NCBI RefSeq assembly: GCF_016921115.1
Contig: NZ_JAFFZS010000037.1
Span: 1 to 64,000, forward strand
DNA from: Streptomyces actuosus
GTDB lineage: Bacteria; Actinomycetota; Actinomycetes; Streptomycetales; Streptomycetaceae
Direction of reading: 5' to 3'
DNA length: 64,000 bases
Numbering within the stretch: the first letter of the stretch is position 1; every line of letters begins with the position of its first letter. Made by a program: the position numbers and the translations under genes. Positions 52,071 through 60,149 of this stretch are shown here, piece after piece. Below the pieces are notes generated by a model. The model did not search any database, was not told the DNA's origin, and worked only from the letters and a program-made list of their open reading frames with translations.

Positions 52071-52473
52071 GCCGAGCGCCCCCGGCGCGCGGCTGCCGCG
52101 TGGGGTGCGTCGAGTGCGCCCGGCCGGCGCCGAGAAGGCCGTGCGGTGCCCCCCACGCGCGGCGCGCGGGCGCCCCCGAAGGCGCTACGGCGCGGGGCTG
52201 TCCCGGACGACGGTCCGCCCTGGCGCCATTCCCAGGCGAACATCCTGATGGTGCTCGTTTTCACAGGCGCGCCATCCACTTTCCCCTGTACGATGAAGGC
52301 CGCACCCTGATCGAACCAACTCTGCCTGACGCAGAGCTGGCGCGACCGTATGGCGGCCGGGTCGCCCCCGCAATGGGCGTCGGCATCTACCGCAGTCCGC
52401 GCAAGAGGACAGCTCTCGGCGCTCGCGCCCCCTACAGGGGGCCGCGCTACCAGGCGGCAGAAAGGCACAGGCC
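52071..52473. other. Intergenic stretch upstream of the MFS gene
   Basis: No gene seen. A TACGAT box near 52287 is a plausible -10 for the MFS gene, preceded by TTTTCAC. The left part is GC-rich with small hairpins that may end antiporter transcription. Confidence 0.5.
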
Positions 52474-53763
52474 GTGGCATCCACGGTCACCACCGGGCCC
52501 GAGAAGACGTCCGCCGCCCCGCGTCCGGGCTACGGGCGGCTGCTGCGCACACGCGGCGCCTGGACGTTCCTGCTCCCCGGCTTCGCGGCCCGTCAGCCGT
52601 TCGCGATGCTGACGATCTCCATCGTGCTGCTGGTCCAGCACACCACCGGCTCCTACGGCGCGGCGGGCGCCGCTGCTGCCGTCACCGGTGTCTCCATGGC
52701 GCTGTTCGCTCCCTACAGCGGACGGCTCGCGGACCGCTACGGGCAGCGCACCGTGCTGGTTCCCGGCGTCATCGTGCACACGCTGTCGGGGCTGACCCTG
52801 ACGGCGCTCGCTCTCTCCCACGCGCCCCTGTGGGCACTGTTCGCGGCGGCCGTGCCGACGGGCGCCTCGGTGCCTCAGGTCGGCCCCATGGTGCGCGCCC
52901 GGTGGGGAGTGAAGCTGAAGGGCTCGCGCCTGATGACCACCGCGGCGGCCTTCGAGTCCGTCACGGACGAGCTGACCTTCGTCGTCGGCCCGCTGCTGGC
53001 CACCGCGCTGTGCACGGCCGTGAACCCGGCGGCGGGCCTGGTGGCGGAAGCCGCGCTGACCCTGGTCGGCGGCCTGCTGTTCGCCGCGCAGCGCAGCACC
53101 CAGCCCGCAGTGCGCATAGACGGTCACGCGCCGGTGGCGCACACCTCCGCCCTACGTGTGCCCGGCGTGCGCGTGCTGATCGTGACGTTCCTGGGCATCG
53201 GATCGGTCTTCGGCGGCATGCAGGTCTCGCTCGCCGCGTTCACCGAGTCGATCGGCGAGCCCGGGCTGAACGGCGTGCTGTACGGCGTCTTCGCGGCGGG
53301 CAACATGCTCTCCGGCATCGCGTGCGGCGCGATCGCCTGGCGGTCCACACCGCAGCAGCGCCTCCTGATGGGGTACGCGGCACTGGCGCTGACCGCGTCC
53401 GCGCTGTGGACGGCGCACTCGGCGCTCGTGCTCGCCGGCCTCGGACTACTGGTCGGCATGTGCATCGCGCCCGCTCTCATCACCGGCTACACGCTGGTGG
53501 AGTCACTCGTCCCGGCGGGGGCACGCACCGAGGCGTTCACATGGCTGACCGGCGCGGTGGCGCTCGGCCAGGCCGCGGCCGTCACAGTCGCCGGTCAGCT
53601 GGAGGACCGCTTCTGGGGCGGGGCTGGATTCCTGGTGCCGATGGGGGGCACACTGCTCGCCCTGACCACCCTGCTGGCACTGCGCTCGCGGCTGACGGCG
53701 CGGCCCGGCGGGCTCACCGTCGCACGTGGCGTCGGTCACCGCGTGCCGGTCACGGTGGACTGA
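52474..53763 (+). CDS. MFS transporter (12 TMS)
   Basis: A 429-residue MFS protein with 12 helices: FLLPGFAARQPFAMLTISI as helix 1, a SGRLADRYGQRTVLVPG loop 2-3, and GLLVGMCIAPALITGYTLVE. Its closest look is the set of Streptomyces MFS proteins found near housekeeping genes. The substrate is unknown. GTG 52474 has AAAGG about 15 bases upstream, so the start is moderately sure. Confidence 0.88.
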   Translation: MASTVTTGPEKTSAAPRPGYGRLLRTRGAWTFLLPGFAARQPFAMLTISIVLLVQHTTGSYGAAGAAAAVTGVSMALFAPYSGRLADRYGQRTVLVPGVIVHTLSGLTLTALALSHAPLWALFAAAVPTGASVPQVGPMVRARWGVKLKGSRLMTTAAAFESVTDELTFVVGPLLATALCTAVNPAAGLVAEAALTLVGGLLFAAQRSTQPAVRIDGHAPVAHTSALRVPGVRVLIVTFLGIGSVFGGMQVSLAAFTESIGEPGLNGVLYGVFAAGNMLSGIACGAIAWRSTPQQRLLMGYAALALTASALWTAHSALVLAGLGLLVGMCIAPALITGYTLVESLVPAGARTEAFTWLTGAVALGQAAAVTVAGQLEDRFWGGAGFLVPMGGTLLALTTLLALRSRLTARPGGLTVARGVGHRVPVTVD

Positions 53764-53793
53764 TCCGGCGGAATACGTCACTATGGAGCGTCG

Positions 53794-53820
53794 TTAGCAC
53801 TCATCGAGTGAGAGTGCCAG
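53794..53820 (+). promoter_or_regulatory. CIRCE-like element (HrcA operator) before fmdB
   Basis: TTAGCACTC, nine bases, then GAGTGCCAG. The left arm is the exact CIRCE consensus and the right arm differs from GAGTGCTAA at two positions. It ends 10 bases before the GTG start, overlapping the ribosome site. Confidence 0.8.
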
Positions 53821-53830
53821 GAGGAAGACA

Positions 53831-54136
53831 GTGCCCACCTACCAGTACCAGTGCACCGAGTGCGGCGAGGGCCTCGAGGCGGTGCAGAAGTTCACCGACG
53901 ATGCCCTGACCGAGTGCCCCAACTGCGGTGGCCGCCTCAAGAAGGTGTTCTCCGCGGTCGGCATTGTCTTCAAGGGCTCCGGCTTCTACCGCAACGACAG
54001 CCGCGGCGCGTCGTCCAGCAGCTCGCCCGCGCCGTCGAAGCCGTCGACGTCCTCCTCGTCGTCGTCCTCCGGCTCCTCGTCCTCGGGTTCCTCGTCGTCG
54101 AGCTCGGGCACCTCGACCGGCACCACCGCCGCCTGA
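53831..54136 (+). CDS. FmdB-family zinc ribbon protein
   Basis: The 101-residue protein begins PTYQYQCTECG and has the zinc ligands Cys8, Cys11, Cys29 and Cys32 (CPNCGG), the FmdB signature. The second half is an almost pure Ser/Gly/Thr low-complexity tail. The GTG at 53831 follows GGAGGAAG. The CIRCE-like element upstream predicts heat-shock control by HrcA. Biochemical role is uncertain; FmdB was first linked to formamidase and amidase regulation. Confidence 0.92.
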   Translation: MPTYQYQCTECGEGLEAVQKFTDDALTECPNCGGRLKKVFSAVGIVFKGSGFYRNDSRGASSSSSPAPSKPSTSSSSSSSGSSSSGSSSSSSGTSTGTTAA

Positions 54137-54157
54137 GACCGAGACACATCGCTTGCA

Positions 54158-54184
54158 GACCCTGCCGCCCCGGTCGGCGGGGTC
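54158..54184 (+). terminator. Terminator after fmdB
   Basis: GACCCTGCCG pairs with CGGCGGGGTC followed by UUCGG, 22 bases past the fmdB stop. Confidence 0.75.
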
Positions 54185-54242
54185 TTCGGTGTCTTCGGAG
54201 CCCGACGCCGGGTGCCACGCGGGTCCGGCTACTGTGCACTTC

Positions 54243-55076
54243 ATGGCGAACGCAGAGATCGGTGTAATCGGCGGTTCCGGGTTCTACTCGTTCCTCGAGG
54301 ATGTGACCGAGGTCCAGGTGGACACCCCCTACGGGCCGCCCAGCGACTCCCTCTTCTTCGGCGAGATCGCCGGACGGCGGGTCGCGTTCCTGCCCCGGCA
54401 CGGCCGGGGCCACCATCTCCCACCGCACCGGATCAACTACCGGGCCAACCTGTGGGCGCTGCGCTCCGTCGGCGTGCGCCAGGTCCTCGGTCCGTGCGCG
54501 GTCGGCGGCCTGCGCCCCGAGTACGGACCGGGCACGCTGCTCGTCCCCGACCAGATGGTCGACCGTACGAAGCACCGGACGGGAACGTATTTCGACGGGC
54601 TGCCGCTGCCCGACGGCACGATGCCGAACGTGGTGCACGTGTCACTGGCGGATCCCTACTGCCCCGCCGGGCGGGCGGCTGCGCTGAAGGCGGCCCGGGG
54701 CCGGGACTGGGAACCGGTCGACGGGGGCACGCTCGTGGTCGTCGAGGGACCGCGGTTCTCCACCCGTGCCGAATCGTTGTGGCACCAGGCGCAGGGGTGG
54801 TCCGTGGTGGGGATGACCGGTCATCCGGAGGCGGCGCTCGCCCGTGAGCTGGAACTCTGCTACACGTCCATGACACTGGTCACGGATCTGGACGCGGGAG
54901 CCGAGACCGGCGAGGGAGTCTCGCACGACGAGGTGCTGCGAGTGTTCGCCGCGAACGTCGACCGGCTGCGGGGCGTGCTGTTCGACGCGGTGGCCGCGCT
55001 GCCCGCGACGGAGCAGCGGGACTGCCTGTGCACGCATGCCCTCGGTGGGATGGATCCCGGTTTCGAACTGCCGTAG
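54243..55076 (+). CDS. S-methyl-5-thioadenosine phosphorylase family
   Basis: The 277-residue enzyme has IGVIGGSGFYSFLED at the start, RHGRGHHLPPHRINYRANLWAL, VVEGPRFSTRAESLWHQ and GMTGHPEAALARELELCYTSM, matching MTAP-type nucleoside phosphorylases. It cleaves methylthioadenosine to adenine and methylthioribose-1-phosphate. No ribosome site precedes the ATG, but a TACTGT -10-like box lies 10-15 bases before, so the transcript is likely leaderless. Confidence 0.93.
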   Translation: MANAEIGVIGGSGFYSFLEDVTEVQVDTPYGPPSDSLFFGEIAGRRVAFLPRHGRGHHLPPHRINYRANLWALRSVGVRQVLGPCAVGGLRPEYGPGTLLVPDQMVDRTKHRTGTYFDGLPLPDGTMPNVVHVSLADPYCPAGRAAALKAARGRDWEPVDGGTLVVVEGPRFSTRAESLWHQAQGWSVVGMTGHPEAALARELELCYTSMTLVTDLDAGAETGEGVSHDEVLRVFAANVDRLRGVLFDAVAALPATEQRDCLCTHALGGMDPGFELP

Positions 55077-55245
55077 GTGGGACCGTGGCGGAACGGGCGG
55101 CAGGGGCTGCGACGGCAGCGGATCCTTCGTTCGAGTGAGCGGCTTTTCCACAACCCGCCAGTAGCCCACGGGCTCCGGCGAGCGAACGTGCGAGGCCCCA
55201 TCGTGGCCTGGTCAGACGGTCTCGCGTCGCAGGTGGTGATCCCGC

Positions 55246-55839
55246 GTGTCCCTCCCTCCCTCTCCGTCCCTTCCGTCCCTCGCTCCGCTCTCGCCCCCTC
55301 CACAACCGCCCGGCACTGATGCTCCGCCCACATGCGAGGTGCCGCACTTCGCTCCCGTGCGCGTGGGCGGTGTGCGCCACCGGCTGCACCGGTTCCTGCG
55401 CCGTCGGCGACTCACGGTGGCGGTCGGCCTCGCTCTCACGGCCGCCGCCCTCGTGTCGGCGGGTCCGCGTGCCGACCGGGCCCGCGGGCATCCGGAGCGG
55501 GTCACACCGGCCCGTGCGCCCGCGGCGGTCGAGACCGGTGCGCGTGAGCAGCGCAGCACCGAGGCGCACGTGGCGGCGCCGGTTCGCATCGCGGACGCCG
55601 CCACGGTACGGCTGCTGAGGCCGGGCGACCGGGTCGACGTGATCGCCGCCGCGCAGACGGCACCTGGCGGCGGTGACGCCCGGGTGCTGGCACGAGCGGC
55701 GCTGGTGACCGAGTTGCCGGAGTCCGGGGACGACACAGCCGGCGCGGGAGCTCTGGTCGTTCTCTCGGTGCCGCGTGACACTGCGGCGCGCCTGGTCGCC
55801 GCGGGTGCGACGACTCGGTTGGCGGTGACGCTGTGCTGA
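55246..55839 (+). CDS. RcpC/CpaB-like SAF-domain membrane protein
   Basis: This 197-residue protein has a Pro/Ser-rich cytoplasmic start, an Arg-rich stop (RRRRLT), one membrane helix (VAVGLALTAAALVSAG) and an extracytoplasmic SAF/RcpC domain (VRLLRPGDRVDVIAA, ALVVLSVPRDTAARLVAAG). Such proteins assist Flp-type pilus assembly, but Streptomyces often carries isolated copies without pilus genes, as here. GTG 55246 with GGTGGTGA upstream is the likely start. Confidence 0.75.
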   Translation: MSLPPSPSLPSLAPLSPPPQPPGTDAPPTCEVPHFAPVRVGGVRHRLHRFLRRRRLTVAVGLALTAAALVSAGPRADRARGHPERVTPARAPAAVETGAREQRSTEAHVAAPVRIADAATVRLLRPGDRVDVIAAAQTAPGGGDARVLARAALVTELPESGDDTAGAGALVVLSVPRDTAARLVAAGATTRLAVTLC

Positions 55840-55977
55840 GCCGCATCGTCCGCAGGCTGCGGATCTTGCTGTCAAGTCCTTCTTGGGAGCTACCCAATTG
55901 GACAGGGATGCCTCGACCTGGCGTAGGTTGCGGAGCGTTTCGTTCCACCACAGGTACGTACGAGAAAGGGCCCCGAG

Positions 55978-56451
55978 GTGAGGGAGAAGAAGGGACCGAG
56001 CGTCTTGCAGGGCTTCAAAGCCTTTCTGATGCGCGGCAACGTCGTCGATCTGGCAGTAGCGGTGGTCATCGGCGCCGCCTTCACGAACATCGTCAACTCG
56101 GTGGTGAAGGGGATCATCAATCCGCTGGTCGGAGCGATCGGCACGCAGAACCTCGACAACTACAGCACCTGTCTGAGGGCGCCGTGCAAGCAAGCGGCCG
56201 ACGGCACGGTCACGAGCGGCATCCAGATCATGTGGGGCTCGGTGCTCGGCGCCACGCTCAGCTTCGTGATCACCGCGGCGGTGGTGTACTTCCTGATGGT
56301 CCTGCCGATGTCGAAGTACCTGGCGCGGCAGGCGAACCGGGAGGCCGCGCGCGCGGGCACGAAGGAAGTCGTCGAGGTGACCGAGCTCGAGGTGCTCAAG
56401 GAGATCCGCGACGTCATGGTCGCCCAGCGCAGCTCCGGCGACGACAGGTAG
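55978..56451 (+). CDS. mscL: Large-conductance mechanosensitive channel
   Basis: A 157-residue MscL: GFKAFLMRGNVVDLAVAVVIGAAFTNIVNSVV is the classical first helix, a periplasmic loop with two cysteines follows (STCLRAPCK), then the second helix (LSFVITAAVVYFLMVLP) and the cytoplasmic bundle ending EVLKEIRDVM. It opens on hypo-osmotic shock. The loop cysteine pair is unusual for MscL and could form a disulfide. GTG start at 55978. Confidence 0.95.
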   Translation: MREKKGPSVLQGFKAFLMRGNVVDLAVAVVIGAAFTNIVNSVVKGIINPLVGAIGTQNLDNYSTCLRAPCKQAADGTVTSGIQIMWGSVLGATLSFVITAAVVYFLMVLPMSKYLARQANREAARAGTKEVVEVTELEVLKEIRDVMVAQRSSGDDR

Positions 56452-56503
56452 CCACAGTCGTACGCGCGACATTGCGGGCAGCGGCCCGCTGGGCCCGGAA
56501 GGC

Positions 56504-56680
56504 TCAGAGGTGGTGGGGCGGCTTCTCCTCCAAAAAGCGCTTCAGGTCGCCGACGGCGTCGCCGCCCGGCCGCTCGCCCCAGCCGCGGTCCGTGTCGTCC
56601 GACGACTGCTGGTCGAGCGGGTCGTCGAAGATCAGCGCGGCCTTCGGGTCGCGGGGCTCGGGTGCGGGTGCGGACGTCAT
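56504..56680 (-). CDS. Small hypothetical acidic protein
   Basis: A 58-residue protein (FDDPLDQQSSDDTDRGWGER, ending LKRFLEEKPPHHL). It resembles short conserved Streptomyces proteins of unknown function. GGAGG precedes the ATG almost directly, so translation may be weak. No membrane segment. It ends convergent with mscL. Confidence 0.6.
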   Translation of the reverse strand: MTSAPAPEPRDPKAALIFDDPLDQQSSDDTDRGWGERPGGDAVGDLKRFLEEKPPHHL

Positions 56681-56774
56681 GCCTCCAGGGTACGGCTCCG
56701 CCGGCGGCGCCCCTCGGGAGCGCACGAGCCCCGCGCCCGAGCGGCTGGGTCGGCGGGCCGTTCGAGCGGCGGGG

Positions 56775-57611
56775 TCACACGGCGTACAGGCCGTGTCCGG
56801 TGAAGACAGCCCGGGCCCGGGCAATCTGCTCGGGCGTCGGGCTGGGCGTGTCATGGAGCAGGAAGGGCCGTCCGAGCGCGTTCCATTTGGACTCGCCCAG
56901 TTTGTGGAAGGGCAGGACGTCGACCCGCGTGACGTTGCCGAGGCCGGCGGCGAAGGCTGCGACACCCTCGACGTTCGCCGCCTCGTCGGTGAGCCCGGGC
57001 ACGAGGACGAAGCGGACGTGGACCTCCTTGCCCAGGACGGCGAGGCGGCGGGCGAAGTCGAGTGTCGGGTGCAGCGGACGTCCGGTGACCTTGCGGTAGG
57101 TGGCCTGGTTCCAGGACTTGATGTCGAGCAGGACGAGGTCCGTGTCGCGCAGCAGCGCGTCGGTGGCGCGTGCGCCGAGGAACCCCGAGGTGTCCAGGGC
57201 TGTGTGCAGGCCCAGTTCGTGCTTGAAGCGGTGCAGCAGTTCCCCGGTGAAGACGGGCTGCAGCAGCGGTTCTCCCCCGCTGATGGTGGCACCGCCTCCG
57301 GCAGTCGCGATGAAGCGCGCGTACTTGCGGGCCTCGGCGACGATCTCGTCGGCCGTGGTGCGCTTGCCGTCGCGCATCCGCCAGGTGTCGGGGTTGTGGC
57401 AGTACAGGCAGCTCAGGGGGCAGCCGGACAGGAAGGTCACAAAACGCGTGCCGGGACCGTCGACCCCGGTCGACAGGTCCCAGGAGTGGACCGAACCGAC
57501 CGCGGGCCTGCGGCCCACCGCGGCGGCCGGCGTGACGGGGGCGGTGGGCCCCCTGGAAGGGGGCCCGGCCGGCGCCGGGGTGTCCGGCGCCGGCGGAGGA
57601 AACGAGGTCAT
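56775..57611 (-). CDS. pflA: Pyruvate formate-lyase-activating enzyme (radical SAM)
   Basis: The 278-residue radical SAM enzyme has the CX3CX2C cluster site Cys64-Cys68-Cys71 (SGCPLSCLYCHNPD), GGGATISGGEPLLQP, and LLDIKSWN, all typical of PflA. It installs the glycyl radical on PflB in the absence of oxygen. The first 35 residues form a Pro-rich extension not seen in the usual 245-residue enzymes. It lies 12 bases after pflB on the same strand. Confidence 0.93.
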   Translation of the reverse strand: MTSFPPPAPDTPAPAGPPSRGPTAPVTPAAAVGRRPAVGSVHSWDLSTGVDGPGTRFVTFLSGCPLSCLYCHNPDTWRMRDGKRTTADEIVAEARKYARFIATAGGGATISGGEPLLQPVFTGELLHRFKHELGLHTALDTSGFLGARATDALLRDTDLVLLDIKSWNQATYRKVTGRPLHPTLDFARRLAVLGKEVHVRFVLVPGLTDEAANVEGVAAFAAGLGNVTRVDVLPFHKLGESKWNALGRPFLLHDTPSPTPEQIARARAVFTGHGLYAV

Positions 57612-57623
57612 CGTCCTGCTCCC

Positions 57624-59921
57624 TCACAGCGTTCCGTGGAAGGTGCGGTTGATGACGTCGAGTTGCTGCTCACGCGTGAGGCGGATGAAGTTGACCGCGT
57701 AACCGGAGACCCGGATGGTCAGCTGGGGGTACTTCTCGGGGTGCTCCATCGCGTCCTCGAGGGTCGCCCGGTCGAGCACGTTGACGTTCATGTGGAAGCC
57801 GCCGGCATCCGTGAAGCCGTCCAGCACACCGGAGAGATTGGCGATCCGGTCCTCGGAGGTGCGGCCCAGGGCCTCGGGTGTGATGGTGTTCGTCAGCGAG
57901 ATGCCGTCCTCCGCGTCGTCGTAGGAGATCTTGGCGACGGACAGCGCGGAGGCGACGTAGCCGTGTTCGTCGCGGCCGTTCATGGGGTTCGCGCCGGGCG
58001 CGAAGGGGGTGCCGGCGCGGCGGCCGTCCGGTGTGTTGCCCGTCTTCTTGCCGTAGACGACGTTCGAGGTGATCGTCAGGACCGACTGGGTGTGCACCGC
58101 GTCGCGGTACGTCGGGTGGCGGCGGAGCTTCTCCATGAACTCGTGGACGATCCAGCGGGCGAGGTCGTCGGCCCGGTCGTCGTTGTTGCCGTACGCCGGG
58201 TAGTCGCCCTCGACGACGTAGTCGACGGCGAGGCCGGTGTCGTCGCGGATCACCTTCACGCGCGCGTGCCGGACGGCGGACAGCGAGTCGGCGGCGACGG
58301 ACAGGCCGGCGATGCCGCAGGCCATGGTCCGCAGGATCTCGCGGTCGTGGAGAGCCATCTCCAGTCGCTCATAGGCGTACTTGTCGTGCATGTAGTGGAT
58401 GACGTTCAGCGCGTGGACGTAGGTCTTGGCGAGCCAGTCGAGCATGGCACCGTAGGCGGCCAGAACGGTGTCGTAGTCGAGGTACTCGTCGGTGATCGGC
58501 TCGAAGCCCTCGACGACCGTCTTGCCGGAGATCTCGTCGCGACCGCCGTTGATCGCGTACAGCAGGGCCTTGGCAACGTTGACGCGGGCGCCGAAGAACT
58601 GCATCTGGCGGCCCGTTGCCATGGCGGAGACACAGCAGGCGATGGCGGTGTCGTCCCCGTACTTGGGCCGCATCAGCTCGTCGGACTCGAACTGCAGGGC
58701 GCTGGTGTCGACGGCGACCTGGGCGGCGTACTTCTTGAAGGGCTCGGGCAGGCGCGGGGACCAGAAGACGGTCAGGTTGGGTTCGGGGGCCGGGCCGAGG
58801 TTGTAGAGGGTGTGGAGCGCGCGGAAGGTGGTGCGGGTGACCAGGGGGCGCCCGTCCTCGCCGACGCCGGCCATCGACCAGGTGACCCAGGTGGGGTCGC
58901 CGGAGTACAGCTCGTTGTACTCCGGGGTGCGCAGGAAGCGCACGATGCGCAGCTTGATGACGAAGTCGTCGATGAGTTCCTGGGCCCGGGACTCGGTGAG
59001 CAGGCCGCGGTCGATGTCGCGCTGGAGGTAGATGTCGAGGAAGGCGTCGATGCGGCCGATGGACATGGCCGCGCCGTTCTGCTCCTTGACGGCCGCGAGG
59101 TAGGCGAAGTAGAGCCACTGGACGGCTTCGTGGCCGGTGCGGGCGGGGCCGGAGATGTCGTGCCCGTACGAGAGGGCCATGGCCCTGAGTTCTTCGAGGG
59201 CCCGGATCTGCTCCCGGGTTTCCTCGCGTTCCTTGATGACCTGCTCTGTGGGCCACTGGGCGTCGAGAGAAACCTTGACCGCCTCTTTGGCCGCTATGAG
59301 CCGGTCGACGCCGTACAGGGCGACGCGGCGGTAGTCGCCGATGATGCGTCCACGGCCGTAGGCGTCGGGCAGCCCGGTGATGATGCCGGAGGAGCGGCAC
59401 GCGCGGATCTCGGACGTGTAGGCGTCGAAGACCCCGTCGTTGTGGGTCTTGCGGAGCTTGGTGTAGATCTCCCGGACCGCCGGGTCGGGCTCGTACCCGT
59501 ACGCTCTGAGGGCGCTTTCGACCATGCGCCAACCGCCGTTGGGCATGATGGCCCGCTTGAGCGGCGCGTCGGTCTGGAGGCCGACGACGAGGTCGAGGTC
59601 GCGGTCGACGTAGCCGGGCGCGAAGGCGTCGATGCGGGAGGGCGTACTGACGTCGACGTCGTGGACGCCGTGCTCGATCTCGGCGGGGAACATTGCCAGG
59701 AGCTTGTTCCAGACCTCGGTGGTGCGCTCGGTGGGCCCGGCGAGGAAGGAGCCGTCCCCCTCGTACGGGGTGTAGTTGGCCTGGACGAAGTCGCGCACGT
59801 CGACGGTGTCCCGCCACAGCCCGCCGCGGAAGCCGGTCCAGGCGTCACCCGGCGCCGACGCCTTGTCAGCCGTCTGCTCGGCAGGAGTGACGGTCGTGGT
59901 TTCCGCAGGAGTGGCAGTCAT
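57624..59921 (-). CDS. pflB: Pyruvate formate-lyase
   Basis: The 765-residue enzyme contains the adjacent active-site cysteines in IACCVSAMATG, VVYGKKTGNTPDGRRAGTPFAPGANPMNGRD, and the glycyl-radical site RVSGYAVNF close to the C-terminus. It cleaves pyruvate plus CoA to acetyl-CoA and formate under anoxia. ATG 59921 has GGAAGG nine bases upstream. A perfect Rex operator lies 175 bases before the start. Such a complete oxygen-sensitive pathway is unusual for an obligately aerobic genus. Confidence 0.95.
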   Translation of the reverse strand: MTATPAETTTVTPAEQTADKASAPGDAWTGFRGGLWRDTVDVRDFVQANYTPYEGDGSFLAGPTERTTEVWNKLLAMFPAEIEHGVHDVDVSTPSRIDAFAPGYVDRDLDLVVGLQTDAPLKRAIMPNGGWRMVESALRAYGYEPDPAVREIYTKLRKTHNDGVFDAYTSEIRACRSSGIITGLPDAYGRGRIIGDYRRVALYGVDRLIAAKEAVKVSLDAQWPTEQVIKEREETREQIRALEELRAMALSYGHDISGPARTGHEAVQWLYFAYLAAVKEQNGAAMSIGRIDAFLDIYLQRDIDRGLLTESRAQELIDDFVIKLRIVRFLRTPEYNELYSGDPTWVTWSMAGVGEDGRPLVTRTTFRALHTLYNLGPAPEPNLTVFWSPRLPEPFKKYAAQVAVDTSALQFESDELMRPKYGDDTAIACCVSAMATGRQMQFFGARVNVAKALLYAINGGRDEISGKTVVEGFEPITDEYLDYDTVLAAYGAMLDWLAKTYVHALNVIHYMHDKYAYERLEMALHDREILRTMACGIAGLSVAADSLSAVRHARVKVIRDDTGLAVDYVVEGDYPAYGNNDDRADDLARWIVHEFMEKLRRHPTYRDAVHTQSVLTITSNVVYGKKTGNTPDGRRAGTPFAPGANPMNGRDEHGYVASALSVAKISYDDAEDGISLTNTITPEALGRTSEDRIANLSGVLDGFTDAGGFHMNVNVLDRATLEDAMEHPEKYPQLTIRVSGYAVNFIRLTREQQLDVINRTFHGTL

Positions 59922-60094
59922 GTCCGACACCTTCCGCATCGCTTCACCGGTACGGCCCCATTGCACTCCTGCGCCGAGCGGCACGGGCACCGCGTTGGTC
60001 CTCGATCAGGGTCCGAAGGTCCCGCCCGGCGCCGGCGAGAGGGCCCCACATGCCGCTTGACCTGGCCGTTTCGCACGATTGCCACCCCCTCCCC

Positions 60095-60114
60095 TACTTG
60101 TGAATCCGTTCACA
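60095..60114. promoter_or_regulatory. Perfect Rex operator between pflB and ltrA
   Basis: TTGTGAA-TCCG-TTCACAA is an exact match to the Rex operator (TTGTGAANNNNTTCACAA), extended by one more base pair each side. Rex senses the NADH/NAD+ ratio. The site also fits a CRP-like TGTGA-N6-TCACA pattern. It lies in the divergent pflB/ltrA region. Confidence 0.85.
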
Positions 60115-60149
60115 AGAATTTTGGGCGGTTATCTGCTGTGCTAGGAGGC

